Assembly (NCBI GenBank): GCA_930980855.1
Contig: CAKNIZ010000016.1
Span: 1 to 40,936, forward strand
Direction of reading: 5' to 3'
Origin: an uncultured Clostridium sp.
GTDB taxonomy: Bacteria > Bacillota > Clostridia > TANB77 > CAG-508
Length of the DNA stretch: 40,936 nt
A program made the position numbers and the translations under genes. The notes below the pieces were generated by a model, which was given only the letters and a program-made list of their open reading frames with translations, did no database searches and was not told the DNA's origin. Positions 1 to 8,497 of this stretch are shown piece after piece (the stretch's first letter is position 1; each line of letters starts with the position of its first letter).

Positions 1-152
1 TCTTTCAATATTTAATTTTCAATTTACATGTGACATATCTATTTTAAACCTATATATTTTTTTGTTCATACATTTTCGATTTTAATTTTTACGAAAATTA
101 AAGTAATCATAAACCTAATTTTAATTCAATTCCATCCCTTGTGAAAATCAAA

Positions 153-181
153 GTATATTCCTTCTATTTTTGGAAATACTT
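153..181 (+). promoter_or_regulatory. Candidate SigF-type promoter of sigG
   Basis: GTATA at 153-157 fits the forespore sigma-F -35 consensus GYATA. GGAAATACTT at 172-181 fits GGnnAnAHTR except for the last base. The spacer is 14 bases against the usual 15. Transcription would start around 187-189, immediately before the ribosome site at 191-196, giving a very short leader. This is a consensus match read by eye; spoIIIG (sigG) is known to be SigF-dependent in Bacillus subtilis. No convincing SigA promoter was seen in 1-152, which is otherwise featureless AT-rich sequence apart from a weak hairpin at 81-102. Confidence 0.4.
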
Positions 182-203
182 ATTTAAAAAGGAGGTTTTT
201 TCT

Positions 204-977
204 TTGATAAACAAGGTTGAAATTTGCGGTGTAAATACTTCTAAATTGCCTGTATTGTCAAATGAAGAAAAAAATGAACTCTTAAAAAAAATAAAAAATG
301 GAGATAATGAAGCAAGGCAAAGATTTATAAATGGTAATTTAAAATTAGTTCTGAGTGTTATAAAACGCTTTAGATGTAAGAATGAAAATGCAGATGATTT
401 ATTTCAAGTTGGATGTATTGGGCTAATTAAGGCTTTGGATAATTTTGATTTAGCACAGAATGTTCAATTTTCAACATATGCGGTTCCTATGATTATTGGT
501 GAAATAAGAAGGTATTTAAGAGATAATAACCCAATTAGAGTTAGTCGTTCTACTCGTGATTTAGCTTATAAAGCCTTAATGGTTAGAGAAAAGCTATTAA
601 AAGATTCTGAGTTAGAACCTACAGTAGAGCAAATTGCTAAAGTTTTAAATGTAGATAAGGAAGAAATTGCTTTTAGTTTAGATGCTATTCAAGATCCAGT
701 TTCTTTGCAAGATTCTGTATATGGAGATAGTACTGATAATATCTATATTATGGACCAAATAAGTGATAAAAAGAATACAGATGAGAGATGGACTGAAAAC
801 ATTGCTATAAATGAAGCTATGAAAAAATTAACTGAGAAAGAAAAAACTATTATTAATAAAAGATTTTTTGAATGCAGAACTCAAATGGAAGTAGCAGATG
901 AAATTGGTATTTCTCAAGCTCAAGTTTCAAGATTAGAAAAAAGTGCAATTAATCACATAAAAAGATTTTACAAATAA
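204..977 (+). CDS. sigG: RNA polymerase sporulation sigma factor SigG (late forespore)
   Basis: The protein directs late forespore transcription of SASP, germination and DNA-protection genes. The N-terminus reads KVEICGVNTSKLPVL, the distinctive SigG opening (B. subtilis KVEICGVDTSKLPVL). It is followed by region 2 (DDLFQVGCIGLIKALDNF, core binding and -10 recognition), region 3 and a region 4 helix-turn-helix ending QAQVSRLEKSAINHIKRF. The start is TTG at 204, seven bases after GGAGGT at 191-196, giving 257 residues against about 260 in B. subtilis. An upstream in-frame GTG at 141 would add a 21-residue extension that the family lacks, with no ribosome site. The gene is followed by ylmC and faces sigE, instead of following sigE in the same direction as in Bacillus. 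Identification is secure. Confidence 0.95.
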   Translation: MINKVEICGVNTSKLPVLSNEEKNELLKKIKNGDNEARQRFINGNLKLVLSVIKRFRCKNENADDLFQVGCIGLIKALDNFDLAQNVQFSTYAVPMIIGEIRRYLRDNNPIRVSRSTRDLAYKALMVREKLLKDSELEPTVEQIAKVLNVDKEEIAFSLDAIQDPVSLQDSVYGDSTDNIYIMDQISDKKNTDERWTENIAINEAMKKLTEKEKTIINKRFFECRTQMEVADEIGISQAQVSRLEKSAINHIKRFYK

Positions 978-1014
978 TATACTTATAATAGTATAATTAT
1001 TTAGGAGGTCTTTT

Positions 1015-1248
1015 ATGGGTCAGAAGGGTATGGACTTTAGGCATAAAGAAGTTATAAATATTAAAGATGGAAAAAGGCTAGGATATGTACAAGATGTTTG
1101 TGCTGATTTACAAAGTGGAAATATTACATCAATAATAGTTCCAGGAACATCTAAGCCTTTTAATATTTTTACTGGTGCTAGTGATATAGTTATAGAATGG
1201 AACAAAATAAAATGTATTGGTGAAAATGTGATTTTAGTAGAAATATAA
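1015..1248 (+). CDS. ylmC: YlmC/YmxH family sporulation protein (PRC-barrel)
   Basis: A 77-residue protein with the short PRC-barrel pattern of the YlmC/YmxH family: an N-terminal KEVINIKDGKRLGYVQDV, a central strand segment GNITSIIVPG, and a C-terminal WNKIKCIGENVILVEI. The family occurs in spore formers, often beside sigG; its biochemical role is not established. The start ATG follows AGGAGGT at 1003-1009 with five bases between. The gene lies 37 bases after sigG, with a TATAAT-like box at 992-997, so it may be read through from sigG or have its own start. It ends one base before the left arm of the 1249-1349 palindrome, which probably terminates it. Confidence 0.85.
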   Translation: MGQKGMDFRHKEVINIKDGKRLGYVQDVCADLQSGNITSIIVPGTSKPFNIFTGASDIVIEWNKIKCIGENVILVEI

Positions 1249-1349
1249 TTTTCAGTTAGGGACGGTCCTTTTTCGAAAATTTCTATATTTTCATTTTAGG
1301 AGCGTCCCTAATCGAAAATTTTCGAAAAAGGACCGTCCCTAACTGAAAA
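1249..1349. repeat. REP-like palindrome with 34-bp perfect arms
   Basis: Arms 1249-1282 and 1316-1349 are perfect reverse complements around a 33-base loop. The core of each arm is GGGACGGTCC / GGACCGTCCC flanked by TTTTTCGAAAA. The loop holds a further partial copy (AGGAGCGTCCCTA, 1298-1310), and TCGAAAATTTTCGA at 1312-1325 is itself palindromic. The element fills the whole space between convergent ylmC and sigE, so it can act as a bidirectional terminator. A single half copy with one base change is at 39410-39427. Similar GGGACGGTCC-containing palindromes occur in many clostridial genomes and recall REP elements, which are mobilised by Y1 (RAYT) transposases elsewhere; none is encoded here. 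Confidence 0.8.
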
Positions 1350-1350
1350 A

Positions 1351-2073
1351 TCACCCTGTTTTACTCAAAATTTCTTTTTTCATTTTACTAATTATTTTCT
1401 TTTCTAGTCTGGATATGTAGCTTTGAGATATTCCAAGCATGTCTGCAACTTCTTTTTGAGTTTTTTCATCTCCAGTTTTAAAGCCAAATCTTAATTCCAT
1501 TATATTTTTTTCTCTACTATTTAATTTAGATATAGAAGATTTTAATAATCTCTTATCTACCTCATCTTCTATTCTTCTAGATGTAATGTCATCATCGGTT
1601 CCTAGTATATCTGATAACAAAAGTTCATTACCATCTCCATCTTGGTTTAAAGGTTCATCTATTGAAACTTCTGCCTTTATTCTATTACTTCTTCTTAAAT
1701 ACATAAGTATCTCATTTTCTATACATCTTGAAGCATATGTTGCAAGTTTTATATTTTTATCTGTATTAAAAGTGTTTATTGCTTTCATTAGTCCAATTGT
1801 TCCAATTGATATTAAATCTTCAATCCCTATTCCTGTATTTTCAAATTTCTTAGCTATGTATACAACTAATCTTAAATTGTGTTCTACTAATTTTTGTTTC
1901 GCTTCTTTACTTCCAGTTGAAAGTTTTTCAATTGCTTCAGCTTCTTCTTTTCCTTCTAATGGAGGTGGAAGATTATCATTTCCTCCTATATAAAATATAT
2001 TTTCAATATCATTATTTTCATCTTTTTGAATGTACTTTTCGTACATTTTGTTTAACAATTCTAATATCTGCAT
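1351..2073 (-). CDS. sigE: RNA polymerase sporulation sigma factor SigE precursor (pro-SigE)
   Basis: Early mother-cell sigma factor, made as an inactive precursor and cut by SpoIIGA. Region 2 is near identical to the family ([20 protein letters not shown], then [20 protein letters not shown]), followed by [14 protein letters not shown] and a region 4 helix-turn-helix ending [12 protein letters not shown]. The start chosen is ATG at 2073: GAAGGAG lies nine bases upstream, and the YIGG cleavage-site motif then falls at residues 28-31, as in B. subtilis. An in-frame ATG at 2106 would add 11 residues without support. Length is 240 residues against 239. The first 56 bases overlap the end of spoIIGA, so translation is probably coupled. 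The propeptide is net acidic, unlike the basic B. subtilis one. Confidence 0.95.
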   Translation of the reverse strand: MQILELLNKMYEKYIQKDENNDIENIFYIGGNDNLPPPLEGKEEAEAIEKLSTGSKEAKQKLVEHNLRLVVYIAKKFENTGIGIEDLISIGTIGLMKAINTFNTDKNIKLATYASRCIENEILMYLRRSNRIKAEVSIDEPLNQDGDGNELLLSDILGTDDDITSRRIEDEVDKRLLKSSISKLNSREKNIMELRFGFKTGDEKTQKEVADMLGISQSYISRLEKKIISKMKKEILSKTG

Positions 2074-2935
2074 TTTTTCTATCTCCTTCCAATAATTCCA
2101 ATCCAATTAAAGCATTATATTCTTTATTTATTTTTTTATCGTACAATCCTATTATTACGTTTTTAAAATATTTTTCGTTATCATCAAATATTACTTTTAC
2201 GAAATCTGGCTTTATTCCTATTAGCATTCCATTTTGCTTCCCTATTGAATTAAATGGAATTATTCTAAAATTTATACTTTCTATGTTTTGATTATCACCT
2301 CCTAAAATTTTTTCTAAATCTATATTAACTAGATTTTTTATTTTTTCTTTTTCTACAATTATGACTGGTATATTTGTAATTGGTTCTTTTAGCATATTAC
2401 CTGAATCTATATATGCTTTTACTTTCTTTGCTTGATTATTTATACTAATTTCTAAATCACAGATCATATCTTTTTTCTTTACTTGCTTTTTATTTAAGGC
2501 AAAGGCTATTTGAATTACGGCAAAACCTATAATTCCTGCTATTATAGTTACTTTTAGTGGATATGTTCCTACTAGCACTCCATTTTCAAAGTTTATGTTT
2601 TGTGGATTTATTACATATAATAATGCTAGTGCACATCCGCCCATAACAAATGATGTTAGGTAAAACAAAAGTATAGTTTTTAACATTTTTTTATAGTTTT
2701 GCATATTAAAAGCAATATATACCATAATTATTGACAGTAATATTTTCATAAAAAAACTTGAATAAATTGGTATTATATTTAGATAAGATGCTATTGCATA
2801 CATTCCTCCAAATAAACTTGAAACAATAAGTCTTATTTGTTTCATTTCTAATCTTTGTATAAATCCTGTCGCAAATAGAATTATATAGTTCATTAGTATA
2901 TTTTCAATTAAAACTATATCCAGATATACAGTCAT
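2018..2935 (-). CDS. spoIIGA: SpoIIGA, membrane aspartic protease that processes pro-SigE
   Basis: SpoIIGA cleaves pro-SigE in the mother cell after receiving the forespore signal SpoIIR. The first 150 residues form about five membrane segments. A soluble domain follows with AYIDSGNML, where Asp177 is the catalytic aspartate of this retropepsin-like family, then [13 protein letters not shown] and the family pattern [10 protein letters not shown] near the end. Length is 305 residues, as usual for the family. The ATG follows GAGAGG by five bases. The gene lies upstream of and overlaps sigE, the invariant arrangement, and is separated from ftsZ by a terminator and its own promoter. Confidence 0.93.
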   Translation of the reverse strand: MTVYLDIVLIENILMNYIILFATGFIQRLEMKQIRLIVSSLFGGMYAIASYLNIIPIYSSFFMKILLSIIMVYIAFNMQNYKKMLKTILLFYLTSFVMGGCALALLYVINPQNINFENGVLVGTYPLKVTIIAGIIGFAVIQIAFALNKKQVKKKDMICDLEISINNQAKKVKAYIDSGNMLKEPITNIPVIIVEKEKIKNLVNIDLEKILGGDNQNIESINFRIIPFNSIGKQNGMLIGIKPDFVKVIFDDNEKYFKNVIIGLYDKKINKEYNALIGLELLEGDRKNADIRIVKQNVRKVHSKR

Positions 2936-2956
2936 ATTTTCCTCTCAGGTTTTATT

Positions 2957-2986
2957 TTAGTACGACTTGTATAAAAATTCTGTCAA
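2957..2986 (-). promoter_or_regulatory. Candidate promoter of spoIIGA-sigE with Spo0A-like boxes
   Basis: On the minus strand TTGACA (2981-2986) is followed after 18 bases by TACTAA (2957-2962), a SigA-like pair with a weak -10. TGTCAAA at 2981-2987 and TTTGTCC (minus strand, about 2993-2999) are each one or two bases off the 0A box TGTCGAA/TTTGTCGAA. The B. subtilis spoIIG promoter is SigA-dependent and Spo0A-activated with 0A boxes around a consensus -35. The similarity is suggestive only. Confidence 0.4.
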
Positions 2987-2996
2987 ATTAAAGGAC

Positions 2997-3037
2997 AAAA
3001 AAATAAGAAATGGACGACTTTTTTCGTTCATTTCTTA
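2997..3037 (-). terminator. Rho-independent terminator after ftsZ
   Basis: Arms 3004-3016 and 3025-3037 pair over 13 bases with one mismatch around an eight-base loop. Read on the minus strand, the stem is followed by a run of seven T (2997-3003). It lies 28 bases after the ftsZ stop codon and separates ftsAZ from spoIIGA. Confidence 0.75.
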
Positions 3038-3064
3038 CATAATTTTAATTCATATTTAAATAAT

Positions 3065-4171
3065 CTATTTTCCTAAGTTTTTATTTTTCTTTAGGAATGG
3101 TGGTATGTCTAAATAGTCTGTTCCTGTATCATTGTTAGGCATTGGTGTAGATGATTTTGTTGGCCAAGCTGTTTTTCCAATTGTTGTTTCTTTTGCTCCT
3201 GGCTCTTTATCGAATCCTGTTGCAATAACTGTTATTACTATATCTTCATCTAAACTCTTATCTATTACTGCACCAAATATGATATTAGCTTCTGGATCAA
3301 CACTTCTTTGTACTAGTTCAGCAGCTGTATTTACTTCATGTAGTCCTAAGTTTTCACCACCTGTTACATTTATTATAACTCCTCTTGCCCCTTCAATTGT
3401 TGTTTCTAATAGTGGACTTTGAACTGCTTGTTTTGCTGCATCTTCCGCTCTATTTTCTCCTGATGCTCTACCAATTCCCATATGTGCCATACCTGTATTT
3501 AGCATTATAGTTTTTACATCAGCAAAGTCTAAGTTTACTAATCCTGGTACTTTTATAAGATCTGATATACCTTGAACACCTTGTCTTAATACATCATCTG
3601 CCATTTTGAAAGCTTCTACTATTGATGTTTTTCTATCTATTATTTGTAATAATTTATCGTTTGGAATTACAACTAGTGTATCAACTTTTCCTTTTAGGCT
3701 TTCTATTCCTCTTTCTGCTTGTGTTAATCTTTTCTTTCCTTCAAATGTAAATGGTTTTGTTACTACTGCTATTGTTAGTATTCCCATTTCTTTTGCTATT
3801 CCTGCTACAATTGGTGCTGCACCTGTTCCTGTTCCTCCGCCCATTCCAGCAGTTACAAATACCATGTCTGCACCTTTTATTGCTTCCGATATTTCTGCTT
3901 TGCTTTCTTCAGCTGCTTGTGCTCCTATGTCTGGATTTGCTCCAGCTCCTAATCCTCTAGTTATTTTTTCTCCTATTTGTATTTTTGTAGATGCCTTTGA
4001 TAAAAGTAGAGCTTGTCTATCTGTATTTACTGTAACAAATTCTACTCCTTCAATTCCTGAGTCTACCATTCTGTTTACTGCATTATTTCCAGCTCCACCA
4101 ACTCCTATTACTTTTATGGTTGCTGTATCATCCATTCCATAGTTTTCTTCATAGTTATTATCCATCAACAT
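3065..4171 (-). CDS. ftsZ: Cell division protein FtsZ (tubulin-like GTPase)
   Basis: FtsZ polymerises into the cytoplasmic Z ring. Residues 19-30 form the first nucleotide loop ([10 protein letters not shown]), the tubulin signature GGGTGTG is at 111-117, and the T7 synergy loop [12 protein letters not shown] lies near 212-223. A variable linker precedes the C-terminal peptide [11 protein letters not shown] that binds FtsA. Length is 368 residues, typical. ATG at 4171 follows AGGAGG by eight bases; ATG at 4165 is less well spaced. It lies 36 bases after ftsA with no promoter between, so the two are cotranscribed. The following terminator isolates it from spoIIGA. Confidence 0.98.
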   Translation of the reverse strand: MLMDNNYEENYGMDDTATIKVIGVGGAGNNAVNRMVDSGIEGVEFVTVNTDRQALLLSKASTKIQIGEKITRGLGAGANPDIGAQAAEESKAEISEAIKGADMVFVTAGMGGGTGTGAAPIVAGIAKEMGILTIAVVTKPFTFEGKKRLTQAERGIESLKGKVDTLVVIPNDKLLQIIDRKTSIVEAFKMADDVLRQGVQGISDLIKVPGLVNLDFADVKTIMLNTGMAHMGIGRASGENRAEDAAKQAVQSPLLETTIEGARGVIINVTGGENLGLHEVNTAAELVQRSVDPEANIIFGAVIDKSLDEDIVITVIATGFDKEPGAKETTIGKTAWPTKSSTPMPNNDTGTDYLDIPPFLKKNKNLGK

Positions 4172-4207
4172 AAAGCTTTCCTCCTAAATATTTATATCTT
4201 TTTAATT

Positions 4208-5434
4208 TTATGAATAAAAGAATTCTTTGATTTTCTCTAATATATTTTTAAAGAAATTTTCGTCTGAATTTATATCTAAACTGCTTGAAACATTTTTTGC
4301 AAATGGTCTTGCAGCAATATACCTTACCAATGCATAAGCTGTTGCATAATTTGGTTTTATTATACTTGCTATTTTGTTGTTCGCCATTTTTACTGGTATG
4401 TTTAATGTTATTTTTCCAACTATATCACTTTTACTTATATTTGTAATTCCTTGACCAGTTATCACTACTGTATTTATGTTTTGTTTTATTCCCTGATTTG
4501 AAACATCTTGATTTACAAGTTCAAACATTTGCTCAACTCTAGCTTCTATTATTTCTACTATTTCTGAACTTTTTACTATTTTGTTACCATCTTCTTTTAC
4601 ACTATTAAGTACAACATCCGTATCATTATCTATATATGATTTTAATGCTAGTCCATATTGTCTTTTCAGTCTTTCAGCCTCATCAATAGTTATTCCCAAT
4701 ACTAGCGAAATGTCATTTGTTATGTTGTTTCCTCCTACTGGAATAGAGTTTGTATATACATATCTATCTCCATCAAATACGCCTATATTCATAGTTTCGG
4801 CTCCTATATCAAGGAGCATTACATAATCTTTTTGTTCTATTGGGTCTAGTATAAGATTTTTTTCTGCAAGTGTTATTGGGACCATTCCGTCTATATCCAC
4901 ATCAACTTTTTTGAATATATTAGTTATGACTCTCATATAATCTTTATCTGCTAAAATTATTTGAGCATTTAATGTAAACTTGCTACTGAAAGTTCCTATT
5001 GGGTCTTCTACTACTTTTCCATCTTCTAATATAAAATCATTTGTTACTATGTCTATTATTTGTTTTCCTTCAGGTACATCGATATCTTTTGCTTGCATTA
5101 AGCTACTAGACACATCTCTTGATGATATTCCTGAATATTTATCTTTAGCTTCTTTTGTAACGCTATTTTGTACAATGGTAACATATTTTCCTGGTATTGT
5201 TATGTAAGCTGAATTGATTTTCATATTCATTTCTTTTTCAGCTTCTTTTATAACATAAGATATAGATTCACTCAAAGACTGTTCATCTACTATTTTTCCT
5301 TTTTGTATTCCATTGCTTTTTTTACTGGTGTTACAAATAACTTCTATTTGATTAAAGTTATTGACTTCTCCTACTACTAAGCTTATTTTAGATGCTCCGA
5401 TGTCAATACTTACTATTATGTCACCTATAGCCAA
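4208..5434 (-). CDS. ftsA: Cell division protein FtsA (actin-like Z-ring membrane anchor)
   Basis: FtsA tethers FtsZ to the membrane and recruits later divisome proteins. The actin-fold phosphate loop SIDIGASKISLVVGE is at residues 9-23. The SHS2 (1C) domain occupies roughly residues 85-165, and the second phosphate loop VMLLDIGAETMNIGVFDG lies near residue 205. The C-terminus NILEKIKEFFYS is the amphipathic membrane helix. Length is 408 residues. The start is TTG at 5434, seven bases after GGAGGT; no ATG fits the family N-terminus. It has its own SigA-like promoter at 5475-5503 and paired Spo0A-like boxes just upstream. Confidence 0.96.
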   Translation of the reverse strand: MAIGDIIVSIDIGASKISLVVGEVNNFNQIEVICNTSKKSNGIQKGKIVDEQSLSESISYVIKEAEKEMNMKINSAYITIPGKYVTIVQNSVTKEAKDKYSGISSRDVSSSLMQAKDIDVPEGKQIIDIVTNDFILEDGKVVEDPIGTFSSKFTLNAQIILADKDYMRVITNIFKKVDVDIDGMVPITLAEKNLILDPIEQKDYVMLLDIGAETMNIGVFDGDRYVYTNSIPVGGNNITNDISLVLGITIDEAERLKRQYGLALKSYIDNDTDVVLNSVKEDGNKIVKSSEIVEIIEARVEQMFELVNQDVSNQGIKQNINTVVITGQGITNISKSDIVGKITLNIPVKMANNKIASIIKPNYATAYALVRYIAARPFAKNVSSSLDINSDENFFKNILEKIKEFFYS

Positions 5435-5474
5435 AGCAAATACCTCCAGTCTGTCCTAATTTTTTCTAGTATGA

Positions 5475-5503
5475 ATATTATTATATTTTTTTTAAAAAGT
5501 CAA
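5475..5503 (-). promoter_or_regulatory. Candidate SigA promoter of ftsA-ftsZ
   Basis: On the minus strand TTGACT (5498-5503) and TAATAT (5475-5480) are spaced by 17 bases, 41 bases before the ftsA start. The -35 overlaps the end of the inverted repeat that carries the Spo0A-like boxes. Confidence 0.6.
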
Positions 5504-5565
5504 TAGAATTCGACACATTTCTGTAATATTTTTGTAACCTGATTGTAATAATGTCGAATTCTATT
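5502..5565. promoter_or_regulatory. Inverted repeat carrying two Spo0A-box matches upstream of ftsA
   Basis: Arms 5502-5515 and 5552-5565 are perfect 14-base reverse complements, 36 bases apart. Each contains an exact 0A core: TTCGACA at 5509-5515 and TGTCGAA at 5552-5558. The 5509-5515 box lies six bases upstream of the ftsA -35. In B. subtilis the phosphorylated regulator Spo0A binds TGTCGAA. The same repeat lies seven bases past the sbp stop codon and could instead be a weak terminator, although its loop is long and only a broken T run follows. Confidence 0.5.
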
Positions 5566-5572
5566 TTTACTT

Positions 5573-5938
5573 TCAATCTTTTTTCTTAAATAGCTTTTTT
5601 TCTGATATTACATCTAAATAATATCTACGTATTATTCCTAGATTATTAAACATTCTTCCTACAAAAACTATTATTGCTGCTAAATATATATCTACATTTA
5701 ATTGTTCACCTAAATATGTAAGTATCATCGCTAATATTGCATTTACAAAAAAACCTGATATAAAAACTTTTATGTCAAAATTCTTTTTTATGTTTGATGC
5801 AATTCCTCCAAATACTGAATCTAGTGCAGCTACAATTCCAATTGCTAAATATTGTGATACAGTATAAGGAATTGTTGGAGATATAAATCCAATTAAAATT
5901 CCTAATACACATCCTACTATAATTGCTAGTATCATCAT
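5573..5938 (-). CDS. sbp: Small basic protein Sbp (DUF1290), membrane protein of the division cluster
   Basis: A 121-residue protein with four predicted membrane segments, beginning MMILAIIVGCVLGILIGF and ending in a basic tail SEKKLFKKKD. The pattern (GILIGFISP, then LAIGIVAALDSVFGG, then FVGRMFNNLGIIRRY) is that of Sbp (YlxX/DUF1290), found between DUF881 genes and ftsA in Bacilli and Clostridia. Its molecular role is not established. ATG at 5938 follows AGGAGGT by eight bases and lies one base after the upstream DUF881 gene. Confidence 0.9.
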   Translation of the reverse strand: MMILAIIVGCVLGILIGFISPTIPYTVSQYLAIGIVAALDSVFGGIASNIKKNFDIKVFISGFFVNAILAMILTYLGEQLNVDIYLAAIIVFVGRMFNNLGIIRRYYLDVISEKKLFKKKD

Positions 5939-5939
5939 T

Positions 5940-6662
5940 TTATTCTACCTCCTTCATGTAGTTACTGCTTAATTCTCCTGTATATGCCTTAATTTCTATA
6001 TTATTTTTTTGCTCAACTTCTATTTTCATTCCATTTGCTTCCATTTGGTCTATATATCCACTGTTTTTCATATTGAGTGTACTCATTAAATATGTTTGAT
6101 CTCCTATTGCCTTTACTACATATGGAGATGAAATTCTTGTACTTCCTCCATTCATTACAATCAAGTTTTCGCTAATCATTGCTATATCTGTTAAGTTTAT
6201 TACTCTATTGTCATTAATTGATATTGCTTCTGCTCCAGCATATTTTAATTCGTTTATTAATAAAAGTAAATCATCTGCTGTATATGTATAAAGAGCTTCT
6301 TCAGTATCTGTTAATGTAACAACTACTCCGCTTCCTTTAACATCTGTTAAGCCTAATAATGTTTTAGCTTGTTGTAATTCTTGATCCAATATTTCTGTAG
6401 TTTCAGCATTTTCGCTCATTGCTGTTCTGTATTCTTGAATTTTAGCTTGGTTGTCATTATATTGTGCCATTGTTTCTTCATACTGAGCTTTAAAACTTGC
6501 TATTTCTGTTCTTAATTCATCTTCTCGCAAGCCTTCTATATCTAGTTCTTGTGATACATTAATTGTTCTAACTTGTACAAAAATTGATGCAACTAGAATT
6601 ACCGCTATAATTCCACATGTGATTGATAATATTAACGTATTTCTTTTATTCTTTTCTTTCAA
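5940..6662 (-). CDS. DUF881 (YlxW-like) membrane-anchored protein, copy 2
   Basis: The 240-residue protein has one N-terminal membrane segment (about residues 10-28), a coiled-coil stretch rich in Glu and Gln (about 40-100), and a C-terminal DUF881 domain with LTDVKGSGVVVTLTDT, LINELKYAGAEAISINDNR and the final AYTGEL. The DUF881 family (B. subtilis YlxW) lies in division clusters; its function is unknown. The start is TTG at 6662, about five bases after GAGGTGAG. It is a diverged paralogue of the next gene upstream. Confidence 0.85.
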   Translation of the reverse strand: MKEKNKRNTLILSITCGIIAVILVASIFVQVRTINVSQELDIEGLREDELRTEIASFKAQYEETMAQYNDNQAKIQEYRTAMSENAETTEILDQELQQAKTLLGLTDVKGSGVVVTLTDTEEALYTYTADDLLLLINELKYAGAEAISINDNRVINLTDIAMISENLIVMNGGSTRISSPYVVKAIGDQTYLMSTLNMKNSGYIDQMEANGMKIEVEQKNNIEIKAYTGELSSNYMKEVE

Positions 6663-6676
6663 TATTTCTCACCTCT

Positions 6677-7390
6677 TTATTTTGTCTCTTCTATTGAGTT
6701 CTGTGTTAATGCTCCTGAATATTTTGGTATTTGGATATTTGTCATTTTTTTTGCATCTGCTTGGATTGACCTTGATTTTAACATTGAGGTATATCCTCCT
6801 GGTCTTGTAATTGCTCCATATAAACTTTCTGGGTTTCCTATGGCCTTTATTTCAAACGGTGAACCCACTCTTTTTCCATTTATTTGAATTACATTACCTG
6901 CACATGTGACACACGAAGAATTTACTATTCTTTCATCATTTATTGAAATGGCTTCTGCTCCCGCATTTGCTAATTCATTTATCAGATTTCTTAAGTCTGA
7001 ATCATGAACTATTAAACTACTCATATCTAATAATGTAGAGTCTGCACTACTATCTGAAACAGTAAGTACTATTCCTTCCCCTGTTACATCTGTTAGTCCT
7101 ATTAGCTGATTATATTTTTTTAATTCTTCCTGTTTTTCTGATGCACTATTATCATCAGTAGTTGATTCTTTTCTTATAGTTTCTAGCTCTTTCGTGGATT
7201 TTTCTAAATCTCTTTCTGCATTTTCAGCTCTTTCTTTCCATTCAAGCAATGAATCTTTTAATTCACTATTTGCTGTTGCAACTGAAACAGCTGAACTTTC
7301 TTCCTTCATTGTTCTTATTTGTACAGTTATTGCAGCTGTTAATACTACACATACTACTGCAATTGCAATATAGGCATTTTTATTTTTCAA
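6677..7390 (-). CDS. DUF881 (YlxW-like) membrane-anchored protein, copy 1
   Basis: This 237-residue protein has the same plan as its downstream neighbour: an N-terminal membrane segment (about residues 6-25), a coiled-coil segment (about 45-95), then a DUF881 domain with IGLTDVTGEGIVLTVSDS, LINELANAGAEAISINDER and the final KYSGAL. The TTG start at 7390 is preceded by AGGAGG. The two copies lie 14 bases apart and are separated from ftsQ by 15 bases, so all are one transcription unit. Tandem paralogues suggest a hetero-oligomer, which is inference. Confidence 0.85.
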   Translation of the reverse strand: MKNKNAYIAIAVVCVVLTAAITVQIRTMKEESSAVSVATANSELKDSLLEWKERAENAERDLEKSTKELETIRKESTTDDNSASEKQEELKKYNQLIGLTDVTGEGIVLTVSDSSADSTLLDMSSLIVHDSDLRNLINELANAGAEAISINDERIVNSSCVTCAGNVIQINGKRVGSPFEIKAIGNPESLYGAITRPGGYTSMLKSRSIQADAKKMTNIQIPKYSGALTQNSIEETK

Positions 7391-7405
7391 TTTATCCTCC
7401 TTCTT

Positions 7406-8497
7406 TTATACTTTTTCTCTAAAAAATGGATTTTTTTCATTTAAATTCATATTTACGAAGATTTCTCCTGCATGCTCTTTCTCTTTTTCTATGATTACTT
7501 TTACATATGTCATTTTTGTATCAAGCATTGTAGAATCACCTAAATATACTGTTTTTTGTTCAGAGTCCAAATATAAATAGTAGTTATTTTCATCTTCAAT
7601 ATTTATTGTAGTTATTAAATTGTCAATTTCATTTTTTCTTGCTTCTGCCATTATTTTCAAAACAACATTTAATTTGTTTAAATCTTCTTCTTGTATTCTA
7701 TTTCCTGGAATAATATCTTCTTCTTTTGTTACATAACCTGATATCTTAGGTAGTCCATCTTTTGGCGTTGCTGAAATTTCTAAAATGTACCCTTGATTGT
7801 CCATATATGCATACGAACTTCCATGTTCTAACATAAATGTTGTTACTCTTTCTGTTATAGTAATTTCTATTGTATCAGGCCATATTCTATGTATTTTTAC
7901 TGTTTTTACAAATGGATTTTCTTTTATTTTTGCTATCGTTTCTTTGTTTGAAGCTTTAAATAAGTTTTCTTCTTTTTGAATCTCTGATAAACTTATTATC
8001 TGCTCACTTGATATTTGTTCGTTTCCTTTTACTGTTATATTTTTTATATTAAAAATTGGTGATAACAATAAATATATTATTAATCCTGCTAATACTGCCA
8101 ATAACAGTAGTATTTTTATTGTTAATTTTATTCTTTTATTTCTTTTGATTTGCTTTTCAGTTAATTTAGATGCTCTATTTCTCTGAAGTCTCTTTCGTCT
8201 TAATTTTTCTTGTTTTCTTTGATATTTAGCAAGTTGTTTTTCTTTTGTTCTTTTCTCTTTTATTTTTTCTTTTTTAATTTTTTCAATTTTCTTTTTATTA
8301 ACAGGTGGTACTTCTTTTGTTCCTATATAAAAGTCATCATTGGCTTGCAATTCTTTTTTCTTCTTTTTTCTTGTTGCAGTTTTAGTTTTCTTGGTATTTT
8401 TAGATTCTACCTGTTCATTAAAATTAAAAATTCCCTCTTTATTATTCTGCTTTGTTTTTATATGATTAGAATTCTTTTTCTTTTTTACTTTTGGCAT
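7406..8497 (-). CDS. ftsQ: Cell division protein DivIB/FtsQ
   Basis: A bitopic divisome protein. A strongly basic cytoplasmic region (residues 1-124, dominated by Lys and Arg runs) precedes one membrane segment (about 125-146). A POTRA domain follows, starting FNIKNITVKGNEQISSEQI, then the FtsQ beta domain with VKIHRIWPDTIEITITER. The cytoplasmic tail is unusually long for the family, where it is commonly 20-60 residues. The start ATG directly abuts the murA stop codon (8498-8500), with GGTGG in the last murA codons, so the two are translationally linked. Gene order murA-ftsQ is common in Clostridia. Confidence 0.9.
   Translation of the reverse strand: MPKVKKKKNSNHIKTKQNNKEGIFNFNEQVESKNTKKTKTATRKKKKKELQANDDFYIGTKEVPPVNKKKIEKIKKEKIKEKRTKEKQLAKYQRKQEKLRRKRLQRNRASKLTEKQIKRNKRIKLTIKILLLLAVLAGLIIYLLLSPIFNIKNITVKGNEQISSEQIISLSEIQKEENLFKASNKETIAKIKENPFVKTVKIHRIWPDTIEITITERVTTFMLEHGSSYAYMDNQGYILEISATPKDGLPKISGYVTKEEDIIPGNRIQEEDLNKLNVVLKIMAEARKNEIDNLITTINIEDENNYYLYLDSEQKTVYLGDSTMLDTKMTYVKVIIEKEKEHAGEIFVNMNLNEKNPFFREKV

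Noticed and set aside
141..203. In-frame GTG extension of sigG
   Set aside because: It has no ribosome site and adds 21 residues not found in SigG, while TTG at 204 has GGAGGT and the conserved N-terminus. The candidate promoter also overlaps this stretch.
1917..2291. Plus-strand frame across sigE and spoIIGA
   Set aside because: It is antisense to two certain genes and rich in Phe and Leu, as expected from reversed AT-rich coding sequence.
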